Of a stretch of 64,000 bases of DNA, positions 35,369-43,062 are shown in pieces (position 1 is the stretch's first letter; every line of letters starts with the position of its first letter). This DNA comes from Chitinophaga niastensis (GTDB lineage: Bacteria > Bacteroidota > Bacteroidia > Chitinophagales > Chitinophagaceae), in assembly GCF_003014755.1 (NCBI RefSeq), contig NZ_PYAW01000002.1:682001-746000 (forward strand), in the 5' to 3' direction. The position numbers were made by a program, and so were the translations under genes. The notes beneath the pieces were generated by a model that was not told the origin of the DNA, searched no databases, and saw nothing but the letters and a program-made list of their open reading frames with translations.

Positions 35369-35989
35369 TTAGTTTAAATGGAATTTTAAACCAATATTTC
35401 CTTGTACTGAATTAAAACCAGTGATGTCACTATAGCTGTACGGTGCATAATTGTAACGTACGTTTGCATTAAACATTACTGGTGACGCTTTTCCGAAAGG
35501 CACATTGATACCTATTTCCGGGCTCACCATAAACTGCCAGCTATTGTTCTTCTCTACAAATTCTCCCCAGTATTTTTCGTAATTCATATTAGCTGCACCA
35601 ATGCCTACACTGGCATATGGGATAATTGCTTTATCCGGTTTTGTAAACGCATAACCTACGGTTGCCTGAATAGGAATAACCTGCAGCGTACGTGTTTGTA
35701 CAGCAGATACATCACCCATTTTATCAGGGTATACAGCGCGCGGTAGTTTTTGGTAGAAGTCCTGGAAACCAGTACGGATACCTACAGACAATTGATTGTT
35801 CAACATATATTGCAAACCTGCACTCCAACCACGGAAGCTGGTTTTATCACTATAATCTTTTAATGAACCAAGCGGTTGCGCTATTGAATAATTTATATCC
35901 ACAGACAAAGGTGGACGAACCTGTGCAGATACCGTTTGAGCGGCCATACATCCTGCAAAAATCAATATCCAGTTTCTTATCTTTTTCAT
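35369..35989 (-). CDS. outer membrane beta-barrel protein
   Basis: A 206 aa exported protein with signal peptide (MKKIRNWILIFAGCMAAQTVSA) and alternating beta-strand pattern: SVDINYSIAQPLGSLKDYSD, GWSAGLQYMLNNQLSVGIRTGF, VGYAFTKPDKAIIPYASVGIGA, ending in GNIGLKFHLN, a C-terminal strand typical of small OmpW/OmpA-like porin barrels in Bacteroidota. Function unknown. It is 33 bp downstream of the DUF4136 gene and ends at a strong terminator. Confidence 0.82.
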   Translation of the reverse strand: MKKIRNWILIFAGCMAAQTVSAQVRPPLSVDINYSIAQPLGSLKDYSDKTSFRGWSAGLQYMLNNQLSVGIRTGFQDFYQKLPRAVYPDKMGDVSAVQTRTLQVIPIQATVGYAFTKPDKAIIPYASVGIGAANMNYEKYWGEFVEKNNSWQFMVSPEIGINVPFGKASPVMFNANVRYNYAPYSYSDITGFNSVQGNIGLKFHLN

Positions 35990-36022
35990 CTTCCTATCAA
36001 TTTAAAAATTTCAAGATCAACA

Positions 36023-36664
36023 TTATTTGGTTTTACTCAGGTAAGGTGATTGGGCAAAAGATGCCTGCACCATCGTATCAATATTATCGATGTTCCATAC
36101 ACCTGAACCACGCCAGAGGGCATTCCAAACTGCGGTGAGCTTGTTGTTTTTAGGATTTTTCAGGTCAAACAGATCAACAGCTACCTGCTTTTCATTTACC
36201 TGGTATACTGTGTAGTAAGAAGGCCAATACCAGCCACCACCGGGATATCCCCAATAACCTGGGTCCCAGTAACCAATACCACCCCACCATCCCGGATTCC
36301 AGGAGATATTCGTGAAGGAATTGTCGATACGGGTAAGATTCACTCCCAGATCAGGTTTAGCTGCTTTGTTTACCAGTGTATATCCTCTTTGTTGCATCGA
36401 TGCTGTAACAGATGCAATCAGTTTTTTGTCGTAATCAGTGAGCGCTTTCTTTGCGGAGTCGCTTCTGTTGGTCAATACCACTACCGAGTCTACTATACTG
36501 AATGTTGAATAGGAGGTGAAATTAGCGCTGTTGTCATGATTGGTAATATAGATCCGTGACTCTTCATTTGTCATATCTTTTAACGGATCTTTCCTGCAAC
36601 TGCTAAAAGAAACCATCGCTACCAACGCGGCAGCGGCACTGAATAAAAACAATGTTTTTTTCAT
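36023..36664 (-). CDS. DUF4136 lipoprotein
   Basis: A 213 aa lipoprotein with lipobox (MVSFSSC, cysteine at about residue 23), a DUF4136 domain (FTSYSTFSIVDSVVVL, ASVTASMQQRGYTLVNKAAKPDLGVNLT about residues 90-116), and a Trp/Gly/Tyr-rich stretch (WNPGWWGGIGYWDPGYWGY) near 140. The family is common in Bacteroidota envelopes with no assigned activity. It is co-directional with the beta-barrel gene and probably heads a two-gene operon. Confidence 0.85.
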   Translation of the reverse strand: MKKTLFLFSAAAALVAMVSFSSCRKDPLKDMTNEESRIYITNHDNSANFTSYSTFSIVDSVVVLTNRSDSAKKALTDYDKKLIASVTASMQQRGYTLVNKAAKPDLGVNLTRIDNSFTNISWNPGWWGGIGYWDPGYWGYPGGGWYWPSYYTVYQVNEKQVAVDLFDLKNPKNNKLTAVWNALWRGSGVWNIDNIDTMVQASFAQSPYLSKTK

Positions 36665-36872
36665 ATCCTGGCGTATTAATTTAAAAATTGGATTCCTTAG
36701 AAAAGGTTAACGGTCATGAACAAAGGCCGGCGATTTGTCATGACATCTTTTTGCTTTCCTTTCACGTTCAACGGATTAGAAAGGGGGATGTTACAAAAAG
36801 TTTATCGGGGGAGTGTTAAGATATTCTTAAAGTGAAAGTTGGGTTAACAATAACAGTGACTAATAAAGTTGA

Positions 36873-37502
36873 TTAAACTAATATAATTCTATTCACTAAT
36901 TCATCTTTTAGTTGATCCGGGTTATTGAAGAGAATGCTATCAATACCAAATTTCTGTGCAGCGGTTACATTCCGCAAATTATCATCGATAAATAAGGCGT
37001 CTGCAGCAGCTATGTCATAACGATCCAGCAACAACTGATAAAAAGAAGCGGCAGGTTTGCGTTGCTTCTCACGACCTGAAACAACAATGCCATCAAATAA
37101 TTGCAGGAAAGGAAATTCTACCAGTGCCAAAGGAAATGTTTCATTAGACCAGTTAGTGAGTACATATAATTTATACTGTCCGCTGTTCTTTAATGCATGC
37201 AGCAGCGCTACTGTGCCGGCAATTTCTCCACCCAGCATTTCTTTCCATCTGCCATAAAATGCACGGATATTATTTTCATGCTTCGGATGGCTGTCTATCA
37301 ATAGTTCTGTGCCATCCTGCAAGCTCCTGCCGGCATCCTGTTCTTCATTCCAGTCGGCTGTGCAGATGTGCTGCAAAAAATCTTCTGTTTCTTCTTCTGA
37401 AGAAAAAATTTTACGATATAAATAACGGGGATTCCAATCTATCAATACTGCTCCCAGATCAAAAATGATGGTACTGTAAACTTTGTGTTCCTGGCTTTTC
37501 AT
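36873..37502 (-). CDS. HAD-superfamily hydrolase, subfamily IA
   Basis: A 209 aa haloacid-dehalogenase-like enzyme: motif I is IIFDLGAVLIDWNP (the second Asp of DxD is replaced; the segment reads DLGAVL), motif II LYVLTNWSNETF (about residues 113-124), motif III in REKQRKPAASFYQLLLD, and motif IV ADALFIDDNLRNV. It resembles the YihX / alpha-phosphatase group, where the first motif DLGxVL is usual. Substrate unknown. It is on the same strand as the DUF2130 gene, 40 bp downstream of it. Confidence 0.88.
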   Translation of the reverse strand: MKSQEHKVYSTIIFDLGAVLIDWNPRYLYRKIFSSEEETEDFLQHICTADWNEEQDAGRSLQDGTELLIDSHPKHENNIRAFYGRWKEMLGGEIAGTVALLHALKNSGQYKLYVLTNWSNETFPLALVEFPFLQLFDGIVVSGREKQRKPAASFYQLLLDRYDIAAADALFIDDNLRNVTAAQKFGIDSILFNNPDQLKDELVNRIILV

Positions 37503-37542
37503 AGGTGATTTAATAATGAAATGGATTGTTTTTTTATGTTAA

Positions 37543-38835
37543 CTACTCGAAAATTTCATCGGCTGCATCTTCCAGTAGTTGCAGGTCTACGGAATCATTA
37601 CCTGCAATTCCTTCGACGGAGCCTTTGATATGTGCAGCGTTGAGTAATACTTTTTCCAGCTGTTTTTCGCGTGCTTTCCACAATTTTTCCATGGCGTCGC
37701 GTTCTCTTTGAATAGATAATTTCATGGACATAAATCCTTCGCGGATAGCTTTCCATTGCTCTGCAAACTCGCCACCGGTGAGGTATTCATAGAGCATGTG
37801 CATTTTATCTCCTTTGTTTTCCTGGGAGCGCAGCTTGCCGGAAATTTTAACGATACCATCGCGGAGTACATAGGCTAATGCTTTTACTTCTGCGAAAGTA
37901 CAGATCCAGATGCCTTCTTTTTCGCCGAACCGTTCCATGTCTTTAGGCATGGTTTGGGTAACGAGGATGGCTACATCCACGCCCTGGCTGCGCATATCGG
38001 CTTTGAGTTTTTCTACCCAGTCTTTAATAAATTCTTTGGTGCGTTTGCTTTCGTAAATGATGCGACCGCATTCCTGTCCGTATTGGTTACGGATCAGCTG
38101 TACACAGTCGGCGCCCCGAACACCTTTACCCACGGGAGTTACCTCGTCAAAAGGAAAGGCTATGCGCAGCATTTCTTCCAGCACCAGTTCCTGTGCTTCT
38201 CCCTGTAGTTGGGTAGAACCCTGTTCAGCCCTGCGTTTCATCTCTTCTGCCAGTCTGCGCTGATCTTCCAGTTGCTTTTCCAGTTCACGTAAGCGGAGTT
38301 GGTATTCAGTATCTTTGAGGATGTTGCGGTCTGTTTCCTCTTTGCGGATCTTTTCTGACAGCTCGGAGCGGGCTTCCAGGAGTTTTTTCTGCAGGTTTAT
38401 TTCCAGTTCCTGCTCTTTATTTTTCAGTTCCTGTTCTTTGCGGAGAAAGTCCAGTTCCTGTTTGCGGGCTTCTTTCAGCTTTTCTTCCTGGCCCTGGTTA
38501 GTTTCTTTCAGCATAGACAGCTGATTATCGAAATCAGCCGTAATTGATTTGCGCAGATCTTCTGCCATCGTTTCCTGCAGCTGTTTTTTTTCTGCCTGAA
38601 CACGTTTGCTGACTTCTTCTTCCTGCTGTTGTATCAGCGTTTCTATCTGCTGGCGTTCCTGTGCCATCTTATTTTTTTCGGAAAGGAGGGTGTTCTTTTC
38701 AGTTTGCAGTGCATCTAAGCGCTTACGCCATTCAGATTCCATTTTACCCCGCATTTCCTTTTCTATATCTGCTGCAAATGCATCTTCCATTACAAACTGG
38801 TGTTTGCAATTGGGACAGGTGATTGATGTTCCCAT
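37543..38835 (-). CDS. DUF2130 domain protein with long coiled coil
   Basis: A 430 aa protein: an N-terminal zinc-finger-like segment with one CPNC motif (SITCPNCKHQFV), then a long charged coiled coil (about residues 30-215, rich in Glu/Lys/Gln), then the DUF2130 nuclease-like domain (LVLEEMLRIAFPFDEVTPVGKGVRGADCVQ, IIYESKRTKEFIKDWVEKLKADM, DVAILVTQTMP) with a restriction-endonuclease-like pattern of acidic residue, E and K. The activity of DUF2130 is not established; a role with DNA is a guess. Confidence 0.88.
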   Translation of the reverse strand: MGTSITCPNCKHQFVMEDAFAADIEKEMRGKMESEWRKRLDALQTEKNTLLSEKNKMAQERQQIETLIQQQEEEVSKRVQAEKKQLQETMAEDLRKSITADFDNQLSMLKETNQGQEEKLKEARKQELDFLRKEQELKNKEQELEINLQKKLLEARSELSEKIRKEETDRNILKDTEYQLRLRELEKQLEDQRRLAEEMKRRAEQGSTQLQGEAQELVLEEMLRIAFPFDEVTPVGKGVRGADCVQLIRNQYGQECGRIIYESKRTKEFIKDWVEKLKADMRSQGVDVAILVTQTMPKDMERFGEKEGIWICTFAEVKALAYVLRDGIVKISGKLRSQENKGDKMHMLYEYLTGGEFAEQWKAIREGFMSMKLSIQRERDAMEKLWKAREKQLEKVLLNAAHIKGSVEGIAGNDSVDLQLLEDAADEIFE

Positions 38836-39206
38836 AGTTTCTCAGTAAAAAATTACGTAAAGATAGTGGTTTAGATAGTTTGGTTGGCCGGAATAAAAAA
38901 AGGAAGGAGTATCCCATCCTTCCCGATCAATCAACATTGATAAAACAAACAATAGCAAAAAGGGTTTCCAGTAAGGCTAGTTAATGCCTGCGGGGGTATA
39001 CCTGTAAATTCGACAATTATTGTTAGAAAGATATTAAGCAGAGGTTAGTTAATTGTTAAGGATAGGCACTTATTAAGCCGATATTTTTTCTTTTGTGCGC
39101 CAAACGCTTGCCGGGAGCTGATATGTGGTCAGGAAAATTCGTTTGCCTGCTGTAATTTAAAAAAACTATATTGATAAAATATACTGTACTAACATATACC
39201 CGGATA
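38836..39206. other. 371-bp gap with one orphan terminator
   Basis: No convincing coding frame is seen on either strand. The gap contains a minus-strand hairpin plus U-run (38894-38923) that no gene upstream on that strand explains, and a poly-pyrimidine/AT-rich stretch before the small gene at 39207. A GGGGGTA-N13-GACAATT string at 38994-39020 resembles the ECF promoter at 55762 only partly. Confidence 0.5.
38894..38923 (-). terminator. orphan rho-independent terminator
   Basis: GGAAGGA (38902-38908) pairs with TCCTTCC (38917-38923); on the minus strand the stem is followed by eight U (38901-38894). It could end a leftward RNA that begins in 38930-39170. Confidence 0.65.
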
Positions 39207-39485
39207 ATGATAAAAGTTGATTTCATCGGAGCCGGAAACCAGCTCCTGTTTACCTGCTCTTTTACTGAGCATGAATCTGCGGAGGCGCTTATAGAGAATA
39301 TCCTTGTTGACGATCAGTATTGTGAGAACGGTCCATATTCATTGCTATATCGAAATGCTGAAGGGAAGGAGATACATACTTACCGCCTCTGTGAAATACC
39401 GCCTAATACAAGTAGCGCATTTGCATTTGCCATAGCAGAACAGCAAAAGAGGGATAGTTATAAAGATGATTTGAGAAGCGCATAA
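39207..39485 (+). CDS. hypothetical protein, 92 aa
   Basis: Not recognised. From the ATG at 39207 it encodes MIKVDFIGAGNQLLFTCSF and is mixed alpha/beta without signal peptide or membrane segment; two cysteines only. The ending is polar (QQKRDSYKDDLRSA). A TTG at 39171 would add twelve residues. It lies alone between a 371-bp and a 250-bp gap. Small soluble proteins of this sort are often lineage-specific. Confidence 0.55.
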   Translation: MIKVDFIGAGNQLLFTCSFTEHESAEALIENILVDDQYCENGPYSLLYRNAEGKEIHTYRLCEIPPNTSSAFAFAIAEQQKRDSYKDDLRSA

Positions 39486-39735
39486 ATGCAGTCATTGAAT
39501 ATTTCGGGGAAGTTGCTTTAACAGGTTTTTGTGGATCAGATTGGGGGATATTTAAAAACAACCTGCCGCCGCTATTCAATAGCCTTGTAGTTATATTGTA
39601 CGCTTTAACTCCCTACGATAGCACAATGACGACACAAGGAAAGCCCCGGAACAGCTATTTGTTGGTGAATTTTAATAAAAAGTATAAATTTATTAAGAGA
39701 ACAGATTATTATCAATAACTCTGAAATCATAGCCC

Positions 39736-40278
39736 ATGGCAAGGCTTCGTGATAATTTTCCTTTCACCGGTACTTTTTCCGGTTGCTGCATTTATAAAAT
39801 GGCAGGTAAGCATTATTTACGAGCAAAGAGTTCTCTTACGGGTAAGCGGGTAAAAAGAGACCCTGCTTTCCATAAAACCATGGAAAATGCCGGGTTATTT
39901 GGCACAGCGTCAAAGATTGCATCTGCAGTATACCAGCAACTACAGAAAAAGGATAAGGTACGCGCCTTATACAAGGAACTTATTGGTAAGGCATTACGCT
40001 TATTACGTGAAGGTAAAGACAGCGAAACTATCTTTACTATATTACTGGAAGAATGTTTGCCAGTACCTGTTAATGTTGTAGTAATACCAGCACACAGATC
40101 AGTTGCCGGAAAAAGAAAACCCGCTGTATCAGCGGGTTCTCTTTATTGTGTGCGAAGGAGGAGATTCGAACTCCCAAGTCCTTTCAGACACTACCACCTC
40201 AAAGTAGCGCGTCTACCAATTTCGCCACCTTCGCATCTGGTAGATTGGGGTGCAAAAATAATAGCTTTTTCAAAATAA
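39736..40278 (+). CDS. hypothetical basic protein that reads through into the tRNA-Leu antisense
   Basis: The first ~130 residues look like a real protein: LRDNFPFTGTFSGCCIYKMAGKHYLRAKSS, then KRVKRDPAFHKTMENAGLFG, which resembles a common small Bacteroidota family (start KGTIGDITFYK..., DPAFQRTREN...). The last ~50 codons run antisense through a terminator (40107-40138) and the tRNA-Leu gene (40151-40234), so they are probably not functional sequence; the original stop may be lost. Function unknown. Confidence 0.5.
   Translation: MARLRDNFPFTGTFSGCCIYKMAGKHYLRAKSSLTGKRVKRDPAFHKTMENAGLFGTASKIASAVYQQLQKKDKVRALYKELIGKALRLLREGKDSETIFTILLEECLPVPVNVVVIPAHRSVAGKRKPAVSAGSLYCVRRRRFELPSPFRHYHLKVARLPISPPSHLVDWGAKIIAFSK
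40107..40138 (-). terminator. terminator of tRNA-Leu
   Basis: AACCCGCT and AGCGGGTT form an 8-bp stem with a 5-nt loop (40118-40138), followed on the minus strand by a T-rich run TTTTCTTTTT. It lies 12 bp beyond the tRNA 3' end. Confidence 0.85.
40151..40234 (-). tRNA. tRNA-Leu(GAG)
   Basis: Class II tRNA of 84 nt. The acceptor GCGAAGG pairs with CCTTCGC, the anticodon stem is CTACT/GGTAG with loop TTGAGGT (anticodon GAG, reading CTC and CTT), it has a long variable arm (about 16 nt), and the T arm has GTTCGAATC. Discriminator A. CCA is not encoded. A clear promoter lies upstream and a terminator downstream. Confidence 0.96.
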
Positions 40279-40283
40279 GCAAA
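40253..40283 (-). promoter_or_regulatory. promoter of tRNA-Leu(GAG)
   Basis: TTTG (40283-40280), 19 bp, then TATTTTTG (40260-40253) on the minus strand: an exact Bacteroidota housekeeping promoter, 18 nt before the mature tRNA 5' end. Confidence 0.8.
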
Positions 40284-40314
40284 TTTTTTTATTCGTTTTG
40301 TGCTGACAAGGCTA

Positions 40315-41463
40315 TTATTTCCGCAATAATATGCGGAAAGTGGTGCCTTTGTTTATGTCTGATGATTTTACATAGAGCCTGCCTCTATGGTATTCTTCGA
40401 TGATCCGTTTTGCGAGGGATAATCCCAGGCCCCATCCCCGCTTTTTGGTGCTGAATCCGGGTTTGAACACTTTTTCGAAGTTCATTTTAGAGATGCCTTT
40501 GCCGGTATCTGCGATATCAATAGTGATGAAAGTAGGGTGATTTTCGATGGTAAGATCGATCTTTCCTTTTCCTTCCATGGCGTCTAAAGCATTCTTTAAT
40601 AAGTTTTCCACAACCCAGTCAAAAAGGGGTGGGGAGAACATGGCGGGCAGTTCTGTTTCCTTACTATGGACCGTTAATTGCACTTTTTGTGGTGCTCTTT
40701 TACGGATATAGTTGGTCATATTTTCGATCTGTTCCACAATGTCTTTTTCTTCCAGCTTGGGCACACTGCCTATTTTAGAGAAGCGGTCGGTGATCAGTTT
40801 GAGGCGGTCCACGTCTTTGGACAGCTCTGCTACCAGCAGGCGATTGGCATCATTTTCCTTCAATATTTCCAGCCAGGCCTCCATAGAGGATAGCGGTGTA
40901 CCCAGTTGATGGGCAGTTTCCTTGGCTAGTCCCACCCATACCTGGTTTTGGGTAGCACGGTTGGTGCTGGAGAGGGCAAAGAGTACAATGCCGATGAACA
41001 AGGTAACCACCAGCAGCTGCACATAAGGGTAGTAGCGCACCTGCATAAGGATGAGGGAATCGCCGTAATAAATGTAGTTATAGAGCTTATGCCGGGCATC
41101 CACTTCCATGATAAAGGGCGGGTGCTGCTTTTTAAAAGCCTTCAGTTGTTCGGGCAGGTAATTGGGATTTTGCGTAATGCGCATGGAATCCAGGTTACGG
41201 CTGTCCAGGATTTTGCCTGCTTCATCGGTCAGGATGAGGGGGATGGTGGTGTTGTTGGTGACAATATCTACCGCCAGGTTGATGTTAACATCAGAATCGG
41301 ACCGCAGCAGTTCGCGGTTGGCTTCTACCCAGGTAGCTACTTTTTTTCTTTCTTCTTCCTGAATATTTCTTGATAAATTACTCACAAACCATATAGTGGT
41401 CACAATGATGAGCACTGCTATGGAGGCCAATACAAACTTCCACCCGATAAACTGTTTAAACAT
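40315..41463 (-). CDS. orphan sensor histidine kinase
   Basis: A 382 aa membrane kinase: TM1 about residues 9-29, a ~115 aa extracytoplasmic sensor (31-145), TM2 about 146-165, then a DHp domain with the phosphoacceptor H185 in LAKETAHQLGTPLSSMEAW and a HATPase domain (N box NLLKNALDAMEGKG, G1 DIADTGKGIS, G2 GWGLGLSLAKRI). No HAMP is obvious. No response regulator is next to it, so its partner is elsewhere. The HxLGTPLSS form places it in the NtrY/PilS-like group. Confidence 0.92.
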   Translation of the reverse strand: MFKQFIGWKFVLASIAVLIIVTTIWFVSNLSRNIQEEERKKVATWVEANRELLRSDSDVNINLAVDIVTNNTTIPLILTDEAGKILDSRNLDSMRITQNPNYLPEQLKAFKKQHPPFIMEVDARHKLYNYIYYGDSLILMQVRYYPYVQLLVVTLFIGIVLFALSSTNRATQNQVWVGLAKETAHQLGTPLSSMEAWLEILKENDANRLLVAELSKDVDRLKLITDRFSKIGSVPKLEEKDIVEQIENMTNYIRKRAPQKVQLTVHSKETELPAMFSPPLFDWVVENLLKNALDAMEGKGKIDLTIENHPTFITIDIADTGKGISKMNFEKVFKPGFSTKKRGWGLGLSLAKRIIEEYHRGRLYVKSSDINKGTTFRILLRK

Positions 41464-41584
41464 ACTTCTAATTTAAGCCTTATTCGGCTTTCCTGGTTCT
41501 GTAATATGATTCGCAAATATTAAAATCCTTTGTCGCATATTTGCATCTCAAAAATTAATTATTCACGCATAAACGTAATATCAG

Positions 41585-42607
41585 TTGCCCGTATTGCCAT
41601 CAGTTGCAGTTGTTATTTTAAATTGGAACGGAAAATCTTTCCTGGAGAAATTCCTGCCGTCTGTTTGCCGCTCCACGTACGGCAACTTGCAGCTTGTATT
41701 GGCGGATAATGCCTCTTCGGATGACAGTGTGGCGTTTGTACAGGCCCATTATCCGCAGATCAGGATTATCCGCAATCCGTCGAACGACGGCTTTGCCGGC
41801 GGTTATAATGAAGCCTTACAGCAGGTACAGGCAGATATTTATGTGTTGCTGAACCAGGACGTAGAAGTGGAACCAGGCTGGATTGAGCCGGTTATAGCCC
41901 TGATGGGGCAGGATTCGCGTATTGCTGCCTGTCAGCCTAAGATGCGGGCCTACCATCAACCAGATGAATTTGAGTATGCCGGTGCTGCCGGCGGCTGGAT
42001 GGACATCCTGGGCTATACCTTTTGCCGTGGCCGTATCCTGTACACTACAGAAAAGGACCTTGGGCAGTACGACGACGTACAGGATATCTTCTGGGCTACC
42101 GGAGCCGCCCTGTTCATTCGTTCGGCCTGTTTTCATGAGGTAGGGGGCTTTGACTACGATTTCTTTGCTCATATGGAGGAAGTGGATTTGTGCTGGCGTT
42201 TGCAAAGGGCAGGGTATCGGATCTGTTATTGCCCGGAATCAAGGGTATTCCACGTAGGTGGAGGGAGCTTACCGCAGGGGAACCCGCGTAAACTGTATCT
42301 CAACTTCCGGAATAACCTGATGATGCTGTGGAAGAACCTGCATAGCGAAGACCGCTGGATTGTGCTGGTACAGCGCTTTTTCCTGGATATACTCGCCGGC
42401 GTAAAGAGCCTGGTAGCAGGCAAACCCAGGGATATGGCGGCTATTTACCGGGCCTACAGGGATTATTATCGCTGGCGGCGTAAATATGTTAAGAAAGATA
42501 ATCTGCCAGAGCGGAAATTATTGAAGATGAGCGGTGTGTTTCATGGTATTATGATCTGGCGTTATTATTTTTTAGGACATAAGAAGTTCTCCGAGCTGCA
42601 TAAATAG
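41585..42607 (+). CDS. family 2 glycosyltransferase
   Basis: A 340 aa GT-A fold enzyme: SVAVVILNWNGKSFLEKFLPS at the N-terminus, LVLADNASSDDSV (about residues 37-49), IIRNPSNDGFAGGYNEAL, the metal-site region VLLNQDVEVEPGW, and AHMEEVDLCWRLQRAGYRICY. It is similar to rhamnosyltransferase-type GT2 proteins of envelope polysaccharide synthesis. The start is TTG at 41585 (no ATG before the conserved strand). No other polysaccharide genes are adjacent; donor and acceptor are unknown. Confidence 0.93.
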   Translation: MPVLPSVAVVILNWNGKSFLEKFLPSVCRSTYGNLQLVLADNASSDDSVAFVQAHYPQIRIIRNPSNDGFAGGYNEALQQVQADIYVLLNQDVEVEPGWIEPVIALMGQDSRIAACQPKMRAYHQPDEFEYAGAAGGWMDILGYTFCRGRILYTTEKDLGQYDDVQDIFWATGAALFIRSACFHEVGGFDYDFFAHMEEVDLCWRLQRAGYRICYCPESRVFHVGGGSLPQGNPRKLYLNFRNNLMMLWKNLHSEDRWIVLVQRFFLDILAGVKSLVAGKPRDMAAIYRAYRDYYRWRRKYVKKDNLPERKLLKMSGVFHGIMIWRYYFLGHKKFSELHK

Positions 42608-42639
42608 CTATTGGCTTCTCCGCTTTTTTAAATATTTGC

Positions 42640-42670
42640 TTTGATTATTATCTGACTTGATGTAAGTTTG
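42640..42670 (+). promoter_or_regulatory. promoter of the small membrane protein gene
   Basis: TTTG (42640-42643), 19 bp, TAAGTTTG (42663-42670): an exact match to the Bacteroidota consensus, 19 nt before the ATG at 42690. An ATG at 42673 opens a four-codon frame (MEIN, stop) inside the short leader. Confidence 0.75.
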
Positions 42671-42689
42671 CAATGGAAATAAACTGAAT

Positions 42690-42890
42690 ATGGAACAGAA
42701 TACAGTAGAAAATAAGAATGATATTACCTTAGATAAGGTTTCCCGCTCCCGCTGGCTGTTTTACGTACAATTGTTTTGTATGTTAGCCTTTATGTTAGGT
42801 GGCTGCTACAATCTTTACAAACATAAGTATGAAGGTAAACCAGAAGTAAAAGTGCAGGAAAGTAGCCTGTACAATCCAAAATATAAATAA
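42690..42890 (+). CDS. small single-pass membrane protein, 66 aa
   Basis: Not recognised by family. The charged N-terminal part (residues 1-23) is followed by one hydrophobic helix (about 24-45, WLFYVQLFCMLAFMLGGCYNL) and a polar C-terminal tail (KHKYEGKPEVKVQES). It is a credible gene because it has a textbook promoter 19 nt upstream and a strong terminator 27 bp downstream, forming a single-gene unit. Confidence 0.75.
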   Translation: MEQNTVENKNDITLDKVSRSRWLFYVQLFCMLAFMLGGCYNLYKHKYEGKPEVKVQESSLYNPKYK

Positions 42891-42917
42891 GCTGCGGCTT
42901 CAACATAATTATCCAGG

Positions 42918-42948
42918 CCTCCTCCGGTATTTCCGGAGGAGGTTTTTT
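42918..42948 (+). terminator. strong rho-independent terminator
   Basis: CCTCCTCCGG pairs perfectly with CCGGAGGAGG (10 bp, 5-nt loop) and is followed by six T. It ends the small membrane protein unit. Confidence 0.92.
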
Positions 42949-43062
42949 CATTTCAGGGCTTTCCTTTTTGCGTAAATAAAATTCCGGATACGAGTAAACA
43001 CTATGGCCTTTTGCATAGACTTTTGCAGGACTCAATGTTTTATCATTGGAACTGCAACGTAT

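Noticed and set aside
36873..37502. HAD protein as defective because motif I reads DLGAVL instead of DxD
   Set aside because: This form is usual in the YihX-like phosphatase subgroup, so it is not evidence of inactivity.
38994..39020. GGGGGTA-N13-GACAATT as a third copy of the ECF promoter
   Set aside because: The second box does not match GTGTCGTT and the first lacks TCGTA; the equal spacer is probably chance.
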